Source of the DNA: Allopusillimonas ginsengisoli
GTDB taxonomy: Bacteria > Pseudomonadota > Gammaproteobacteria > Burkholderiales > Burkholderiaceae_B
Reading direction: 5' to 3'
DNA: 64,000 nucleotides
NCBI RefSeq assembly: GCF_004153455.1
Contig: NZ_SDQE01000005.1
Span: 1 to 64,000 of the forward strand
Shown in pieces: positions 24,790 through 33,877 of the stretch. The notes under the pieces were generated by a model that searched no databases, had not been told where the DNA came from, and saw nothing but the letters and a program-made list of their open reading frames with translations. The position numbers were made by a program, and so were the translations under genes. Every line of letters begins with the position of its first letter. Positions within the stretch are counted from its first letter, which is position 1.

Positions 24790-25476
24790 ATGAATCAAAG
24801 TACGACAAATGCGCTGCTGTTCGGTGTGTATCCTTACATCTGCATGACCATCTGGCTGCTGGGCAGTCTGATACGGTTTGACCGCGAACAGTACACATGG
24901 AAAAGCGATTCGTCGCAATTGCTTCGCCGCAGGCAACTGCGTCTGGGGAGCAATCTCTTTCACTTTGGGGTGCTGATTGTGATCGCGGGCCATTTTGTGG
25001 GATTTCTGGCGCCCCACTGGATGGTGTCGCCCTTCCTGAATGCATCACAACATCAATTGCTGGCCATGGCGGGGGGCGGCGCGGCGGGCATCGTCGCCAT
25101 TGTTGGCCTGAGCATTCTGTTCTATCGACGACTGGCGGACCCCCGCATACGGATAAATAGCGCCAACGCGGACATTCTTGTGCTGGCGCTGCTGTGGGTA
25201 CAGCTTGCCCTGGGCCTGCTGACCGTGCCGATGTCCTTGCAGCACATGGACGGTGTGATGTTTGAAACGCTCACCAGCTATGTCAAGGGCATTGTCACCT
25301 TCAACCCGGGCAGCGCGGCGCTGATCGCCACCGTACCTTTTGTCTACAAAGCCCATATCTTTCTGGGTTTCACGATCTTCCTGATTTCGCCCTTTACCCG
25401 GCTGGTGCATATCTGGAGTGGCTTTGCCACGGTCGGCTATCTCGCCCGCCCGCATCAGATCGTCCGCAAACGCTGA
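24790..25476 (+). CDS. narI: Respiratory nitrate reductase gamma subunit, cytochrome b
   Basis: Membrane anchor with two b-type hemes; takes electrons from quinol and passes them to NarH. The 228 residues hold five hydrophobic segments, beginning FGVYPYICMTIWLLGSLIRF. Candidate heme ligands are the His residues in LFHFGVLIVIAGHFVG, and in YKAHIFLGFTIF and TRLVHIWSG near the C-terminus. The 66-base gap from narJ is the widest inside the operon but contains no obvious terminator. Confidence 0.97.
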   Translation: MNQSTTNALLFGVYPYICMTIWLLGSLIRFDREQYTWKSDSSQLLRRRQLRLGSNLFHFGVLIVIAGHFVGFLAPHWMVSPFLNASQHQLLAMAGGGAAGIVAIVGLSILFYRRLADPRIRINSANADILVLALLWVQLALGLLTVPMSLQHMDGVMFETLTSYVKGIVTFNPGSAALIATVPFVYKAHIFLGFTIFLISPFTRLVHIWSGFATVGYLARPHQIVRKR

Positions 25477-25492
25477 TACAAGGAAACCTCGC

Positions 25493-26290
25493 ATGCTGAA
25501 GGCCTTCACAAATGCAGAGAAATCTCCGGACACAGGCTCGCTTCGCGTTAATGGCGTATTGATTGACGATGACGCGATCGCTGCCGAAACCGCCTCTCAT
25601 CCCGATGAAGCGGACCCGGGCTTTGCCGCGCGACGCGCCTTGGTGCTGCGCGAGCTGCTGACACAACAAGCCCGTGCCAAAGGATTGCTGGACGACGGCG
25701 CGGCGATAGACGACGCCACGATAGACCGCCTTCTCGACATGGAATGTCCCATGCCCGAACCTACCGAAGCAGAATGCAGGCGGTACTACAGCGCCAATGC
25801 CTCGAAATTCCGGAGTCCGGATATCGTCCACGCCCGGCATATCCTGTTTGCACTCACAGAAGGCGTCGCCATGTCCAGGCTGCGCGCGCGGGCCGAGGAA
25901 GTTCGTCGTGATCTCGCAAGGCATCCCGACAAATTCGACGCGCTTGCCCGCAGCCTCTCAAACTGCCCTTCTGGCAAGGTCGGTGGCAATCTTGGTCAGC
26001 TCACCCGCGGTGAAAGCGTGATCGAATTCGACAAGGCGCTGTTCGACACCAGGCAGACAGGCCTGCTGCCTGGATTGGTCAGAACACGCCATGGCTTTCA
26101 TATCGTGTTGATAGAGCGCAGGCTGGATGGCGCCGAACTGCCCTTTGAGGCGGTCTCACAAAGAATTGAACAATATCTTCGTGATTACGTCAGTCACAAG
26201 GCCATTCAGCAGTACTTGACCTTGCTGGTCTCCAGAGCGAAGGTTCAGGGCGTTTCACTGGATGTTCCTCATGGGCCGCTTCTGCAATAG
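25493..26290 (+). CDS. Parvulin-type peptidyl-prolyl isomerase in the nar operon
   Basis: A 265-residue protein with an N-terminal helical region and a parvulin (PpiC) domain at about 95-215, recognisable by HARHILFAL and GGNLGQLTRGESVIEFDKALF, then RTRHGFHIVLIERR. No signal peptide is visible, so it is probably cytoplasmic, like NifM, the isomerase linked to nitrogenase. The ATG at 25493 follows AAGGAA and lies 16 bases after narI. Position between narI and narK suggests help in folding or maturing the nitrate reductase. Such an isomerase recurs in nar clusters of beta- and gammaproteobacteria, but its exact client is not known to me. Confidence 0.9.
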   Translation: MLKAFTNAEKSPDTGSLRVNGVLIDDDAIAAETASHPDEADPGFAARRALVLRELLTQQARAKGLLDDGAAIDDATIDRLLDMECPMPEPTEAECRRYYSANASKFRSPDIVHARHILFALTEGVAMSRLRARAEEVRRDLARHPDKFDALARSLSNCPSGKVGGNLGQLTRGESVIEFDKALFDTRQTGLLPGLVRTRHGFHIVLIERRLDGAELPFEAVSQRIEQYLRDYVSHKAIQQYLTLLVSRAKVQGVSLDVPHGPLLQ

Positions 26291-26362
26291 CGCACACGTG
26301 GCGGACCCATCCTCATTCAGGCTATTCCACCCCAAGCCGGCATAGACTCACCAGGAGCAGCG

Positions 26363-27601
26363 ATGGCAGCGCATAGATCCCCTTTCTTTGTATTATGTGT
26401 AACCACCTTCGCTTTCATGGTGTGTTTTGTCGTCTGGATGATGTTTGGCGTGGTCGGTATCGCGCTGCGCGAAGAGCTTGCGCTGAGCAGCGCCGAGTTC
26501 GGGCTGCTGACCGCCACGCCCGTACTGACGGGTGCCCTGCTGCGCCTGCCGCTAGGCATGTGGACCGACCGTTACGGAGGCCGTATCGTCATGACGGCGC
26601 TGTTGGTCGCCTGCGCAATTCCCGTCTATCTCGTCTCGTATGCCACCGCCTTATGGCAGTTTCTGCTCATCGGTTTGTTTCTCGGCGTAGTGGGCGCATC
26701 GTTTGCGGTGGGCACACCTTACGTTGCCAGACTATTCCCTCCCGACAAACGCGGATTTGCGATGGGATTCTTCGGCGCAGGCACCATTGGCGCCGCCGTC
26801 AATCTGTTTGTGACACCTGCGCTGCAATCCGCACTGGGCTGGCGCGCCGTCCCCAAGATCTACGCTATCGCACTGTTGGCCACTGCTATCGTTTTCTGGT
26901 TCGGCTCAGTCAAGGACCCCGGCGTCAAGAAGTCCACGCTCTCGCTGAGCAATCAGCTCAGCATCATCAGGGATCCGCGCGTCTGGCGCTATTGCCAATA
27001 CTATTCCATCTGCTTCGGCGGCTTTACCGCGCTTTCGCTCTGGATTCCGCAGTACATGATGGCCGAATTCGGGTACTCCATCGTACTGGCCTCCGCGTTG
27101 GCCGCGGGTTTTTCCTTGCCTGGCGCGGTACTGAGAGCCGTCGGAGGAAGCCTGGCCGACCGCTACGGAGCGCACAAGATTACATGGTGGGGGCTATGGG
27201 TCGCCTGGGTGTGTCTGTTTATCCTGTCCTATCCTGACACCACCTTTGTCATCAACACCATCAATGGTCCGCGCAGCTTCCATATCCACATCGCGGCACC
27301 CGTCTTTACCGTCCTGCTGTTTATTCTCGGTTCGGTATTCGCTTTCGGCATGGCGTCGACCTTCAAGTATGTAGCGGATGACTTCCCCAATCAAATGGGC
27401 ATTGTCACCGGCATTGTCGGACTGGCCGGCGGTGTGGGTGGCTTTCTGCTGCCTGTGATGTTCGGCGCCGCCCTTGAAATTTCAGGCATACGGTCCAGTT
27501 CCTTCATGCTGCTGTACGGTATCGTCTGGGTATCCCTGATCCTGCTTTATCAGTCCAATGTCCGGCGCGTGAGAATGGATGGCCAGCTCAACAACGGCTG
27601 A
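26363..27601 (+). CDS. narK: Nitrate/nitrite transporter
   Basis: A 412-residue MFS protein of the NarK/NasA group with about twelve membrane helices. Supporting segments are LPLGMWTDRYGGR, the loop 2-3 motif, and the Gly-rich nitrate signature around GFFGAGTIGAAVNLF. A second Gly-rich stretch, TGIVGLAGGVGGFLLP, lies in the C-terminal half. It most resembles a single NarK1 or NarK2-type domain, and no fused second copy is present. Placed at the end of the nar cluster, it would import nitrate or exchange it for nitrite. Confidence 0.94.
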   Translation: MAAHRSPFFVLCVTTFAFMVCFVVWMMFGVVGIALREELALSSAEFGLLTATPVLTGALLRLPLGMWTDRYGGRIVMTALLVACAIPVYLVSYATALWQFLLIGLFLGVVGASFAVGTPYVARLFPPDKRGFAMGFFGAGTIGAAVNLFVTPALQSALGWRAVPKIYAIALLATAIVFWFGSVKDPGVKKSTLSLSNQLSIIRDPRVWRYCQYYSICFGGFTALSLWIPQYMMAEFGYSIVLASALAAGFSLPGAVLRAVGGSLADRYGAHKITWWGLWVAWVCLFILSYPDTTFVINTINGPRSFHIHIAAPVFTVLLFILGSVFAFGMASTFKYVADDFPNQMGIVTGIVGLAGGVGGFLLPVMFGAALEISGIRSSSFMLLYGIVWVSLILLYQSNVRRVRMDGQLNNG

Positions 27602-27718
27602 ACGCCATATTTACTGCTACGGCCAGACATACCGCAGGCATTGTGCCCCTTTGCCCGCCACACCGTTGTGGCCTCTCGTTCGATCAGTACCAGACACATC
27701 AACGCAAGGAAACCTCTA

Positions 27719-28126
27719 GTGAACATCTCCTGTTTCGATGACCTTCTCGCCGCAGCGCGCCAGCAAAGCGTGCCTCAGCGGCTGCTGTTCGTTTTTACGG
27801 CCGTCGAACTGCCCGAGGACTGCACACCGGCACAGCGCAAGGCGTTCGATGCCGGCGCAGGCGGCGCGCTCACGCCACTGGCATGCCTGGACAAATCCGC
27901 AGACGAACTTGATAGCTTTGAAGCCCTATGCGCCGAATCCCGTCTATACATACCGGCGTGGACACTGGTTTTTGCAGCCGCCCTGTCTGGGAAAACAGGC
28001 CAACCCCTAAGCAGCGAAGACGCCGAAGCACCGTTGAACAAAATGGTGGACATGATCAAAACAGGCGCAGTCGGGCCGCTTATCCCTTTTGACACGAGCG
28101 GGCACGCGGTCGTGCTGACAGCATGA
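27719..28126 (+). CDS. Small conserved protein often mislabelled ribonucleotide reductase alpha
   Basis: A protein of about 135 residues beginning VNISCFDDLLAAARQQ, then RLLFVFTAVELPED and MVDMIKTGAVGPLIPFD. I recognise it as a short conserved protein of Burkholderiales that is often named ribonucleotide reductase subunit alpha in databases. It has none of the catalytic cysteines or the ten-stranded barrel of that enzyme, and is far too short. The GTG at 27719 follows AAGGAA, whereas the longer frame to 27641 adds unconserved residues. Function unknown. It follows narK by 117 bases and converges with comEC. Confidence 0.7.
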   Translation: MNISCFDDLLAAARQQSVPQRLLFVFTAVELPEDCTPAQRKAFDAGAGGALTPLACLDKSADELDSFEALCAESRLYIPAWTLVFAAALSGKTGQPLSSEDAEAPLNKMVDMIKTGAVGPLIPFDTSGHAVVLTA

Positions 28127-28159
28127 CCTTTGACCTTGACCAGCGCGATCACACCGGCC

Positions 28160-30859
28160 TCAAAATCGAGTGTGCGACGAGCTTGCAGGCACGCCCGTTG
28201 TCCAGTACCGCCGCCTCGACATCCGTTCAGTGCTGACCTTCAGCCCTGACGCCTCAGACCGCGCAATAATCGCGCCATGCCTATCCGTCCGCCAAAACCT
28301 TGCGCCACTACGCTGCCATCGTTTTTCCACAGTGGCGCTGGGATGGCCGTGGCGGTTCCAGGGCCCCGCCTGGGCAATAACATGCTTTGCCTGCATCGCC
28401 ATCACGAACAAAGGAGTGGAAGCGGTTTTGGAACCATGATGAGCGGCGGTCAATACGTCTGTTTTGCCCAACCCGCCCCGTACCAATATTTCCTCCTGGC
28501 GCGCACCGATGTCTCCCGTCAACACGGCGGTATGGTGCGCACCGGTAATACGCAGCACGCAGCTCTGGCTGTTGCGGTTGTTATGCTTCGTGCCTGCACT
28601 GTTATGGTTGCCCGGCGCACTGGCATTGCCCGGCAGCGCGGCGATGGCTTCTTGCGGCCACAGAAACTCAAATTGCACGCCATCCACCTGCCAGCGCAAA
28701 CCCCGCAAACAAGGTTCACGCTTGTCAGGCAGGCGCAACGCCTCTTGCGAAGGTTGCCCGCTCGCCGCCAGTTTATAGGCTTCGCGTTCAAGAAACTGAT
28801 CAATGTCGAAACTCCCATAGGCCTGAGTCACCGGTATCGCCGTCAATACACTACGCAAGCCGCCGGCATGGTCCAGATCCGCATGCGACACCACGAGCGT
28901 ATCCAGCTTGCGCACCCCAAGGGTACGCAGATAGGGAATAACAATCCGCTGGCCATCGTCAGAAACAGGGCTGCGCCGCCCACCCGTATCAAAGAGCAGC
29001 GTATGATGTGACGTCTGGATCACAATCGCGCCCGCCTGCCCCACGTCCAGCGCATGCAGTGTCCAGTCTCCATGGTCGGGGCGATCCGGACGCCAGCACA
29101 ATGCAGGCACCAGCAGCAGCCAGGCCAGATGGCGGCACGGTGCACCGTAGGGCATGAGTGCCAGCACCACCCCCGGCAGCCCCAGTAACGTCAACCACGC
29201 GGATGTTGCCGGAACGGGAAAGCTCGCCGCAGGAAGCGACGCCAGCCACACCGTCGGCGCCATCGTAAACTGCAATGCGCCATGCCCCAGCCAGGCCAAG
29301 GCACCCGCAAAAGCGCCCAGGCCAGGCAGCAGCGACACGGCCGCGCATAGCAGCGCCACAGGCGTCACGACCAACCCAATGATGGGGATCGCATAGGCAT
29401 TGGCCAGCGGCGATACCGCAGACATCTCATGAAAAAGCAGTGCCAGGACAGGCGTCAGCACCAGGGTCACGACCAGTTGCACGCGGATGGCTGCGCCCAG
29501 GAAACGCCGGACCCGCTGGAAAGGCCCTGTCACGTTGCGGCCAACCGCGCGCCCCGTCCAGCTGCTGCTCGCCAGCAGAACCGCAACTGCCCCGAATGAC
29601 AACCAAAAGCCACTGGCAAGAACGGCCCAGGGATCAAGCAACGTCACCGCAAACGCCGCCAGGCACAGTACGCTTGATGACGACACGGGCAAACGCAACA
29701 CGTAGGCGGCCGCCACCACGGCAAGCATCAGAAAGGTACGGCGCGCAGGTACCCCCCACCCGGCCAGCAAGCAGTACAGCCATGCCACAAACAAAGCCGC
29801 CAACGCGCCGCAGACCTGAGCGGGCATGCGTTCGGCCAGCGCCCGTCCGCGCCACCGCAGGCGCCGCCACAGCATATTGACTGTAACGCCGCCCAGCGCG
29901 GCAATCATGGTGATATGCGAGCCACTGATGGACACCAAATGGGTAATGCCGCTGCGATTGAAAATCTGCCAGTCCTCAGCCGACACGCTGGCTTGATCGC
30001 CAATGGCCAGCGCCAACAGCACGGCACCATAACGCATGCCGTCCAGGTGCGGCATCATGGCCGCCCGCACATGATGCCGCGCCCGTTCGGCAACAATGGA
30101 TAGGCTTGCCTGGCCTGCCTCATGCAACAGACGCGGCGTGCCACGCACCGTCCCGGTTGCCCTGACCCCCTGCGCGAAAAGATGGCGTTCGTAATCGAAA
30201 GCATGAGGATTGCGGGGCCCCCAGGGCGGCCGCATCACCACTGCCATGCGCCATGTTTGTCCTGGGATAATCTCAGGAAACTGCGCCGGAGGCTTGTTGC
30301 CGCGGCCATAAGGCCCCGCCCCATTCGGCGCGGACCAGTGGACCAATATGCGCGCGGGAACCCCTTCCGGAACCGCCGAAATGACCTCTGCCTCGAATGA
30401 TCGCCGCTCGGCATCCAGCCTGGGCAAAGACGCCACGCGCAGCACAACGCGGGCGACCTGATTGTAATGAATGGGTTGCAGCGCATCCGCCAGCCGAGCC
30501 TGCGCTCGCAGCGATGTCTGTGCGAACCCCACACCGAACGCACACAAAGGCAATAACCAGGATGCCCGCAAGCCTATGCGACGCCGCCCCGGCACGGCGC
30601 TGAATCGAACCTTGCGCAAAGCGGCCGACACCTTGGCTTGCTCTGCCCTGTGGCCTCTCTCTCCTGCCTCCGCTTTCGCAGAGCGTGCCATGTTCGCTGG
30701 TTCGTCGCGCCAGCACAAGCTGGTCACTATTATGCTGGCCATTATTATGCCCAGCCCGCCCAATGCCATCCACACCACATTGCGGTCTGGCAAATCCGAC
30801 AAGCCGTGTACTGCCCCACTGCCCAATACAAAAGCGAGCAGACTGATGCGCCCTGTCAT
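28160..30859 (-). CDS. comEC: ComEC/Rec2-type DNA uptake channel
   Basis: Inner-membrane channel that brings one DNA strand into the cytoplasm during natural transformation. The 899 residues comprise an N-terminal DUF4131 region, the multi-helix competence domain (around HLVSISGSHITMIAALG and GWGVPARRTFLML), and a C-terminal metallo-beta-lactamase domain. The latter has VVSHADLDHAGG and TAAHHGSKTAS as metal-binding motifs. Between the second and third membrane helices a polar stretch of about 45 residues (around WRDEPANMARSAKAEAG) is an unusual insertion. The start MTGRISLLAF leads directly into a membrane helix. Confidence 0.93.
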   Translation of the reverse strand: MTGRISLLAFVLGSGAVHGLSDLPDRNVVWMALGGLGIIMASIIVTSLCWRDEPANMARSAKAEAGERGHRAEQAKVSAALRKVRFSAVPGRRRIGLRASWLLPLCAFGVGFAQTSLRAQARLADALQPIHYNQVARVVLRVASLPRLDAERRSFEAEVISAVPEGVPARILVHWSAPNGAGPYGRGNKPPAQFPEIIPGQTWRMAVVMRPPWGPRNPHAFDYERHLFAQGVRATGTVRGTPRLLHEAGQASLSIVAERARHHVRAAMMPHLDGMRYGAVLLALAIGDQASVSAEDWQIFNRSGITHLVSISGSHITMIAALGGVTVNMLWRRLRWRGRALAERMPAQVCGALAALFVAWLYCLLAGWGVPARRTFLMLAVVAAAYVLRLPVSSSSVLCLAAFAVTLLDPWAVLASGFWLSFGAVAVLLASSSWTGRAVGRNVTGPFQRVRRFLGAAIRVQLVVTLVLTPVLALLFHEMSAVSPLANAYAIPIIGLVVTPVALLCAAVSLLPGLGAFAGALAWLGHGALQFTMAPTVWLASLPAASFPVPATSAWLTLLGLPGVVLALMPYGAPCRHLAWLLLVPALCWRPDRPDHGDWTLHALDVGQAGAIVIQTSHHTLLFDTGGRRSPVSDDGQRIVIPYLRTLGVRKLDTLVVSHADLDHAGGLRSVLTAIPVTQAYGSFDIDQFLEREAYKLAASGQPSQEALRLPDKREPCLRGLRWQVDGVQFEFLWPQEAIAALPGNASAPGNHNSAGTKHNNRNSQSCVLRITGAHHTAVLTGDIGARQEEILVRGGLGKTDVLTAAHHGSKTASTPLFVMAMQAKHVIAQAGPWNRHGHPSATVEKRWQRSGARFWRTDRHGAIIARSEASGLKVSTERMSRRRYWTTGVPASSSHTRF

Positions 30860-30975
30860 CGCTAGCCTCTATCCAGCCATCAAACGAATCAGGATAAGGA
30901 ATGGGCAAACAATCTGGCGGCTCGTGACATGACAAGCTCACTTCGGAAAACACCGAACTCACGGCGTGCAGACCA

Positions 30976-31782
30976 TTAATGCATCAGGCGCGGCAACACC
31001 CGCTGCGCATTGCGGCCTGTCGCGACAATGACCTCTTCGGGAGTCATGCCACGCAATTCAGCCAATACATGGGCGATCCTGCTGACTTCAGCGGGTTGGT
31101 TACGCGGCGTGGGTGCGCCCGGCTGTCCCAGCCAGGCAGGAGGAATATCTGGTGCGTCGGTTTCCAGCACCAGGGCGTCCAGCGGGAGCTGCGTCGCCAG
31201 GCGGCGTATCTGCAGCGCGCGCGCAAATGTCATCGCGCCGCCGAAACCCAGCGCAAATCCCTGCTCCACGAAGTGTTGGGCCTGCTGAAAACTGCCATTG
31301 AAAGCATGCGCAATCCCGGTCACCGATGGCCTGCGCCGCAACTGCTTCAGGATCTGGTCCTGCGAGCGGCGGACATGCAACAGCACCGGCAACGCATAGC
31401 GTTGGGCCAGCTCCAGCTGCGCCACATAGAACGCTTCCTGGCGGCGGGCCATCGCTTCCTGCTTAAGTTCTGGTATAAAAAAATCCAGCCCAATTTCACC
31501 GATCGCTACAAACCGGGGATCATCCAACGCCTGCACGATCATAGTCTCCAGCACGCGCAAGTCTTGCTCTTGGGCGTCTGGCACACCGATGGGATGTATG
31601 CCCAAAGCATAGGCGCCGCCGTCGAAGGAATGTGCAAGGTCCCGGACTACCTGAAAATTCTGCCGACTGACAGCGGGAATGACAATACGCGCAACGCGAT
31701 GCTCAAACGCTTTCTCAATCACCGCATGGCGGTCGTGGTCGAACTCAGAAGCATCAAGATGACAATGCGTATCGATAAGCAT
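30976..31782 (-). CDS. TatD-family metal-dependent DNase
   Basis: A 268-residue TIM-barrel hydrolase of the TatD family, which acts on DNA with two metal ions. The start MLIDTHCHLDASEFDHDR holds the HxH motif and AIGEIGLDFF the catalytic Glu. HVRRSQDQIL and GIAHAFNG supply further His ligands, and LETDAPDIPP gives the final Asp. Whether it acts in repair or processing of incoming DNA is not shown; ComEC lies just downstream on the same strand, separated by 116 bases. Confidence 0.9.
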   Translation of the reverse strand: MLIDTHCHLDASEFDHDRHAVIEKAFEHRVARIVIPAVSRQNFQVVRDLAHSFDGGAYALGIHPIGVPDAQEQDLRVLETMIVQALDDPRFVAIGEIGLDFFIPELKQEAMARRQEAFYVAQLELAQRYALPVLLHVRRSQDQILKQLRRRPSVTGIAHAFNGSFQQAQHFVEQGFALGFGGAMTFARALQIRRLATQLPLDALVLETDAPDIPPAWLGQPGAPTPRNQPAEVSRIAHVLAELRGMTPEEVIVATGRNAQRVLPRLMH

Positions 31783-31860
31783 CTACAGTTCCCTTGTGAG
31801 CAGTGGTGAGGCGGCGCTCTGGACAAAGCGACGCCTGGCCATTGCCGAGCCGCCCCGTTC

Positions 31861-32574
31861 TCAGGCCGCGCCCAGCGGTACCGTTTCCGCATCGATCAGC
31901 TTGCCTTTTTCCATCGCGAGCTGTCGATGGGCCAGCGCCGCGAGTGCGGGATCGTGCGTGACAATGGCGAATGCAGTACCGAACTCCCGGTTCACCCGCA
32001 CGAGCAGGTCAAACATGCTCTCGGCCGTGTAACGATCCAGATTGCCCGTGGGTTCGTCTGCCAGCACGCAAGTAGGCCGTGTCACCAGCGCTCGGGCCAG
32101 GGCCACGCGCTGCCGTTCACCGCCGGACAACTGGCCAGGATAATGATCCACACGATCGGCCAGGCCAACCTGCTCCAGCACGATCTGCGCCTGCTCGCGG
32201 GCCTTGTTGCGTGATTCACGGCGAACGATCAGCGGCATGGCTACGTTTTCAAGCGCAGAAAACTCCGGCAGCAAATGATGGAATTGATAAACAAAGCCCA
32301 GGTGCTGGTTACGCAGCCGGCTGCGTGCGGATTCTGACAAACCAGCAACGGAATGGCCATTGACAAACACCTCGCCCGAGGTGGGCTGATCCAGCAAACC
32401 CAGCGTATGCAGCAAGGTACTCTTGCCGGAACCCGAGGCACCCACAATCGCCACCATTTCGCCACGGTCAACATGCAGGCTCACATCGCGCAGCACAGAA
32501 ATCGACTGGCCGCTCTCGGTATAGGTTTTGACCAGGTTCGTGGCTTTCAGGGCATGGATAACAGCATCAGTCAT
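31861..32574 (-). CDS. lolD: Lipoprotein-releasing ABC transporter ATPase
   Basis: ATPase of the system that extracts outer-membrane lipoproteins from the inner membrane and hands them to LolA. The 237 residues show Walker [10 protein letters not shown], a LolD-like Q-loop region [20 protein letters not shown], signature LSGGE and Walker [12 protein letters not shown]. The ATG at 32574 overlaps the permease stop by 8 bases; the frame open to 32664 adds unconserved residues. Confidence 0.95.
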   Translation of the reverse strand: MTDAVIHALKATNLVKTYTESGQSISVLRDVSLHVDRGEMVAIVGASGSGKSTLLHTLGLLDQPTSGEVFVNGHSVAGLSESARSRLRNQHLGFVYQFHHLLPEFSALENVAMPLIVRRESRNKAREQAQIVLEQVGLADRVDHYPGQLSGGERQRVALARALVTRPTCVLADEPTGNLDRYTAESMFDLLVRVNREFGTAFAIVTHDPALAALAHRQLAMEKGKLIDAETVPLGAA

Positions 32575-33838
32575 GGCGAAGCACCTGTGCGGGTTGGAGG
32601 CTGGACGCGCGCCAACTGGGATACAGCGTGGCAAGCAGGGACAGCACCAGCGAAGTGACCGCAATCGTGACGATATCGGTCATTTGCGGATCGGACGGCA
32701 ATTCGCTGATGAAATAGATTTGCTGCGGGAGGAATTGCACCCCCAGCATGCGTTCGATAAATGGCACGATCGTCCCTACGTTATAGGCAACCAACATCCC
32801 GAATCCCACGCCCAGCAAGGTGCCCACAATGCCGATCAACGAGCCTTGCACCAGAAAAATCCGTGCGACTTCGCGTGGACTGGCCCCCAGCGTTCTCAAA
32901 ATGGCAATATCCGACCGCTTGTCCTTGACCGCCATCACCAGCGAAGACAGCAGATTAAAGGCCGCAACCGCCACAATAAGGGCGAGAATCAAAAACATCA
33001 TGCGTTTTTCGGTTTGCACTGCCGCGAACCAGGTACGATTGTTTTCGGTCCAATCCTGCGCAACAAGGTAGGATGGCAGACTTTGACGCAGTTCGTCGGC
33101 CACCAGCGGGGCCTTTTGCATATCCTCAATGCGCAGTCTGACGCCGGTATGCGCGCTATCCCGGAATACCTTGGCGGCATCCTCGTAATTGATAAATGCC
33201 ATGGAGGCATCAAATTCGTAGTAGCCCGACGAAAAAAGACCGGTGATGGTGAACTGCCGCATGCGCGGCGTAAACCCGGCCGGCGAAATGGAACCCTGCG
33301 GCGCCAATACCAACACCGTATCGCCCACATCCACACCCAGCGAGTAGGCCAGATAATTGCCCAGGACAATGGCATAGCTGCCAGGGGCCAGCGAAGCCAG
33401 CTTGCCCGATTTCATCTGCTCTGCCACATCGGAGACTTCGTGCTCCAGAGCCGGATCAATGCCGCGCACCTGCACACCACTCAGCTTTTCGCCTCGCACA
33501 ATCATGCCCTGGCCCGATACAAATGGAGCCGATCCTTTGACTTCCGGGTTCTGGGCCGCCTGGTCCGCGATATCACGCCATTGCGACAACACAATTTGCG
33601 GCGCCATATTGGGCGCATACAGCTCCACATGCGGCAAAACCGACAGCATGCGGTCGCGCACTTCTTTCTGGAACCCGTTCATGACCGACAAGACAACAAT
33701 CAGCGCTGCCACGCCCAGGGCAATCCCCACCATGGAACTGGCGGCGATAAAGGACACGAAGCGATCTCCCCCTCCACCCTTGCGTCGGGACCGGGCCAGA
33801 CCTGCATAACGCGCCCCTATCCAAAACTCATATGACAT
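32567..33838 (-). CDS. lolC: Lipoprotein-releasing ABC transporter permease (LolC/LolE family, possibly LolF)
   Basis: Membrane subunit with four helices (first near SFIAASSMVGIALGVAALIVVLSV, three near the C-terminus) and a large periplasmic domain between. The MNGFQKEVRDRMLS motif after helix 1 is family-typical. The 423-residue length is usual. I chose the ATG at 33838 (MSYEFWIGARYAGL), the conserved start. Only one permease gene accompanies lolD here, so the transporter may use a homodimer, as in bacteria with LolF. A second permease gene elsewhere cannot be excluded. Confidence 0.94.
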   Translation of the reverse strand: MSYEFWIGARYAGLARSRRKGGGGDRFVSFIAASSMVGIALGVAALIVVLSVMNGFQKEVRDRMLSVLPHVELYAPNMAPQIVLSQWRDIADQAAQNPEVKGSAPFVSGQGMIVRGEKLSGVQVRGIDPALEHEVSDVAEQMKSGKLASLAPGSYAIVLGNYLAYSLGVDVGDTVLVLAPQGSISPAGFTPRMRQFTITGLFSSGYYEFDASMAFINYEDAAKVFRDSAHTGVRLRIEDMQKAPLVADELRQSLPSYLVAQDWTENNRTWFAAVQTEKRMMFLILALIVAVAAFNLLSSLVMAVKDKRSDIAILRTLGASPREVARIFLVQGSLIGIVGTLLGVGFGMLVAYNVGTIVPFIERMLGVQFLPQQIYFISELPSDPQMTDIVTIAVTSLVLSLLATLYPSWRASSLQPAQVLRHD

Positions 33839-33877
33839 CTTCAAGCCACCATTTCCCATTGACACTACAATTCCGGA

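Noticed and set aside
27641-27718. Longer N-terminus for the small conserved protein
   Set aside because: The first 26 residues are not family-like, and a good ribosome-binding site lies before the GTG at 27719.
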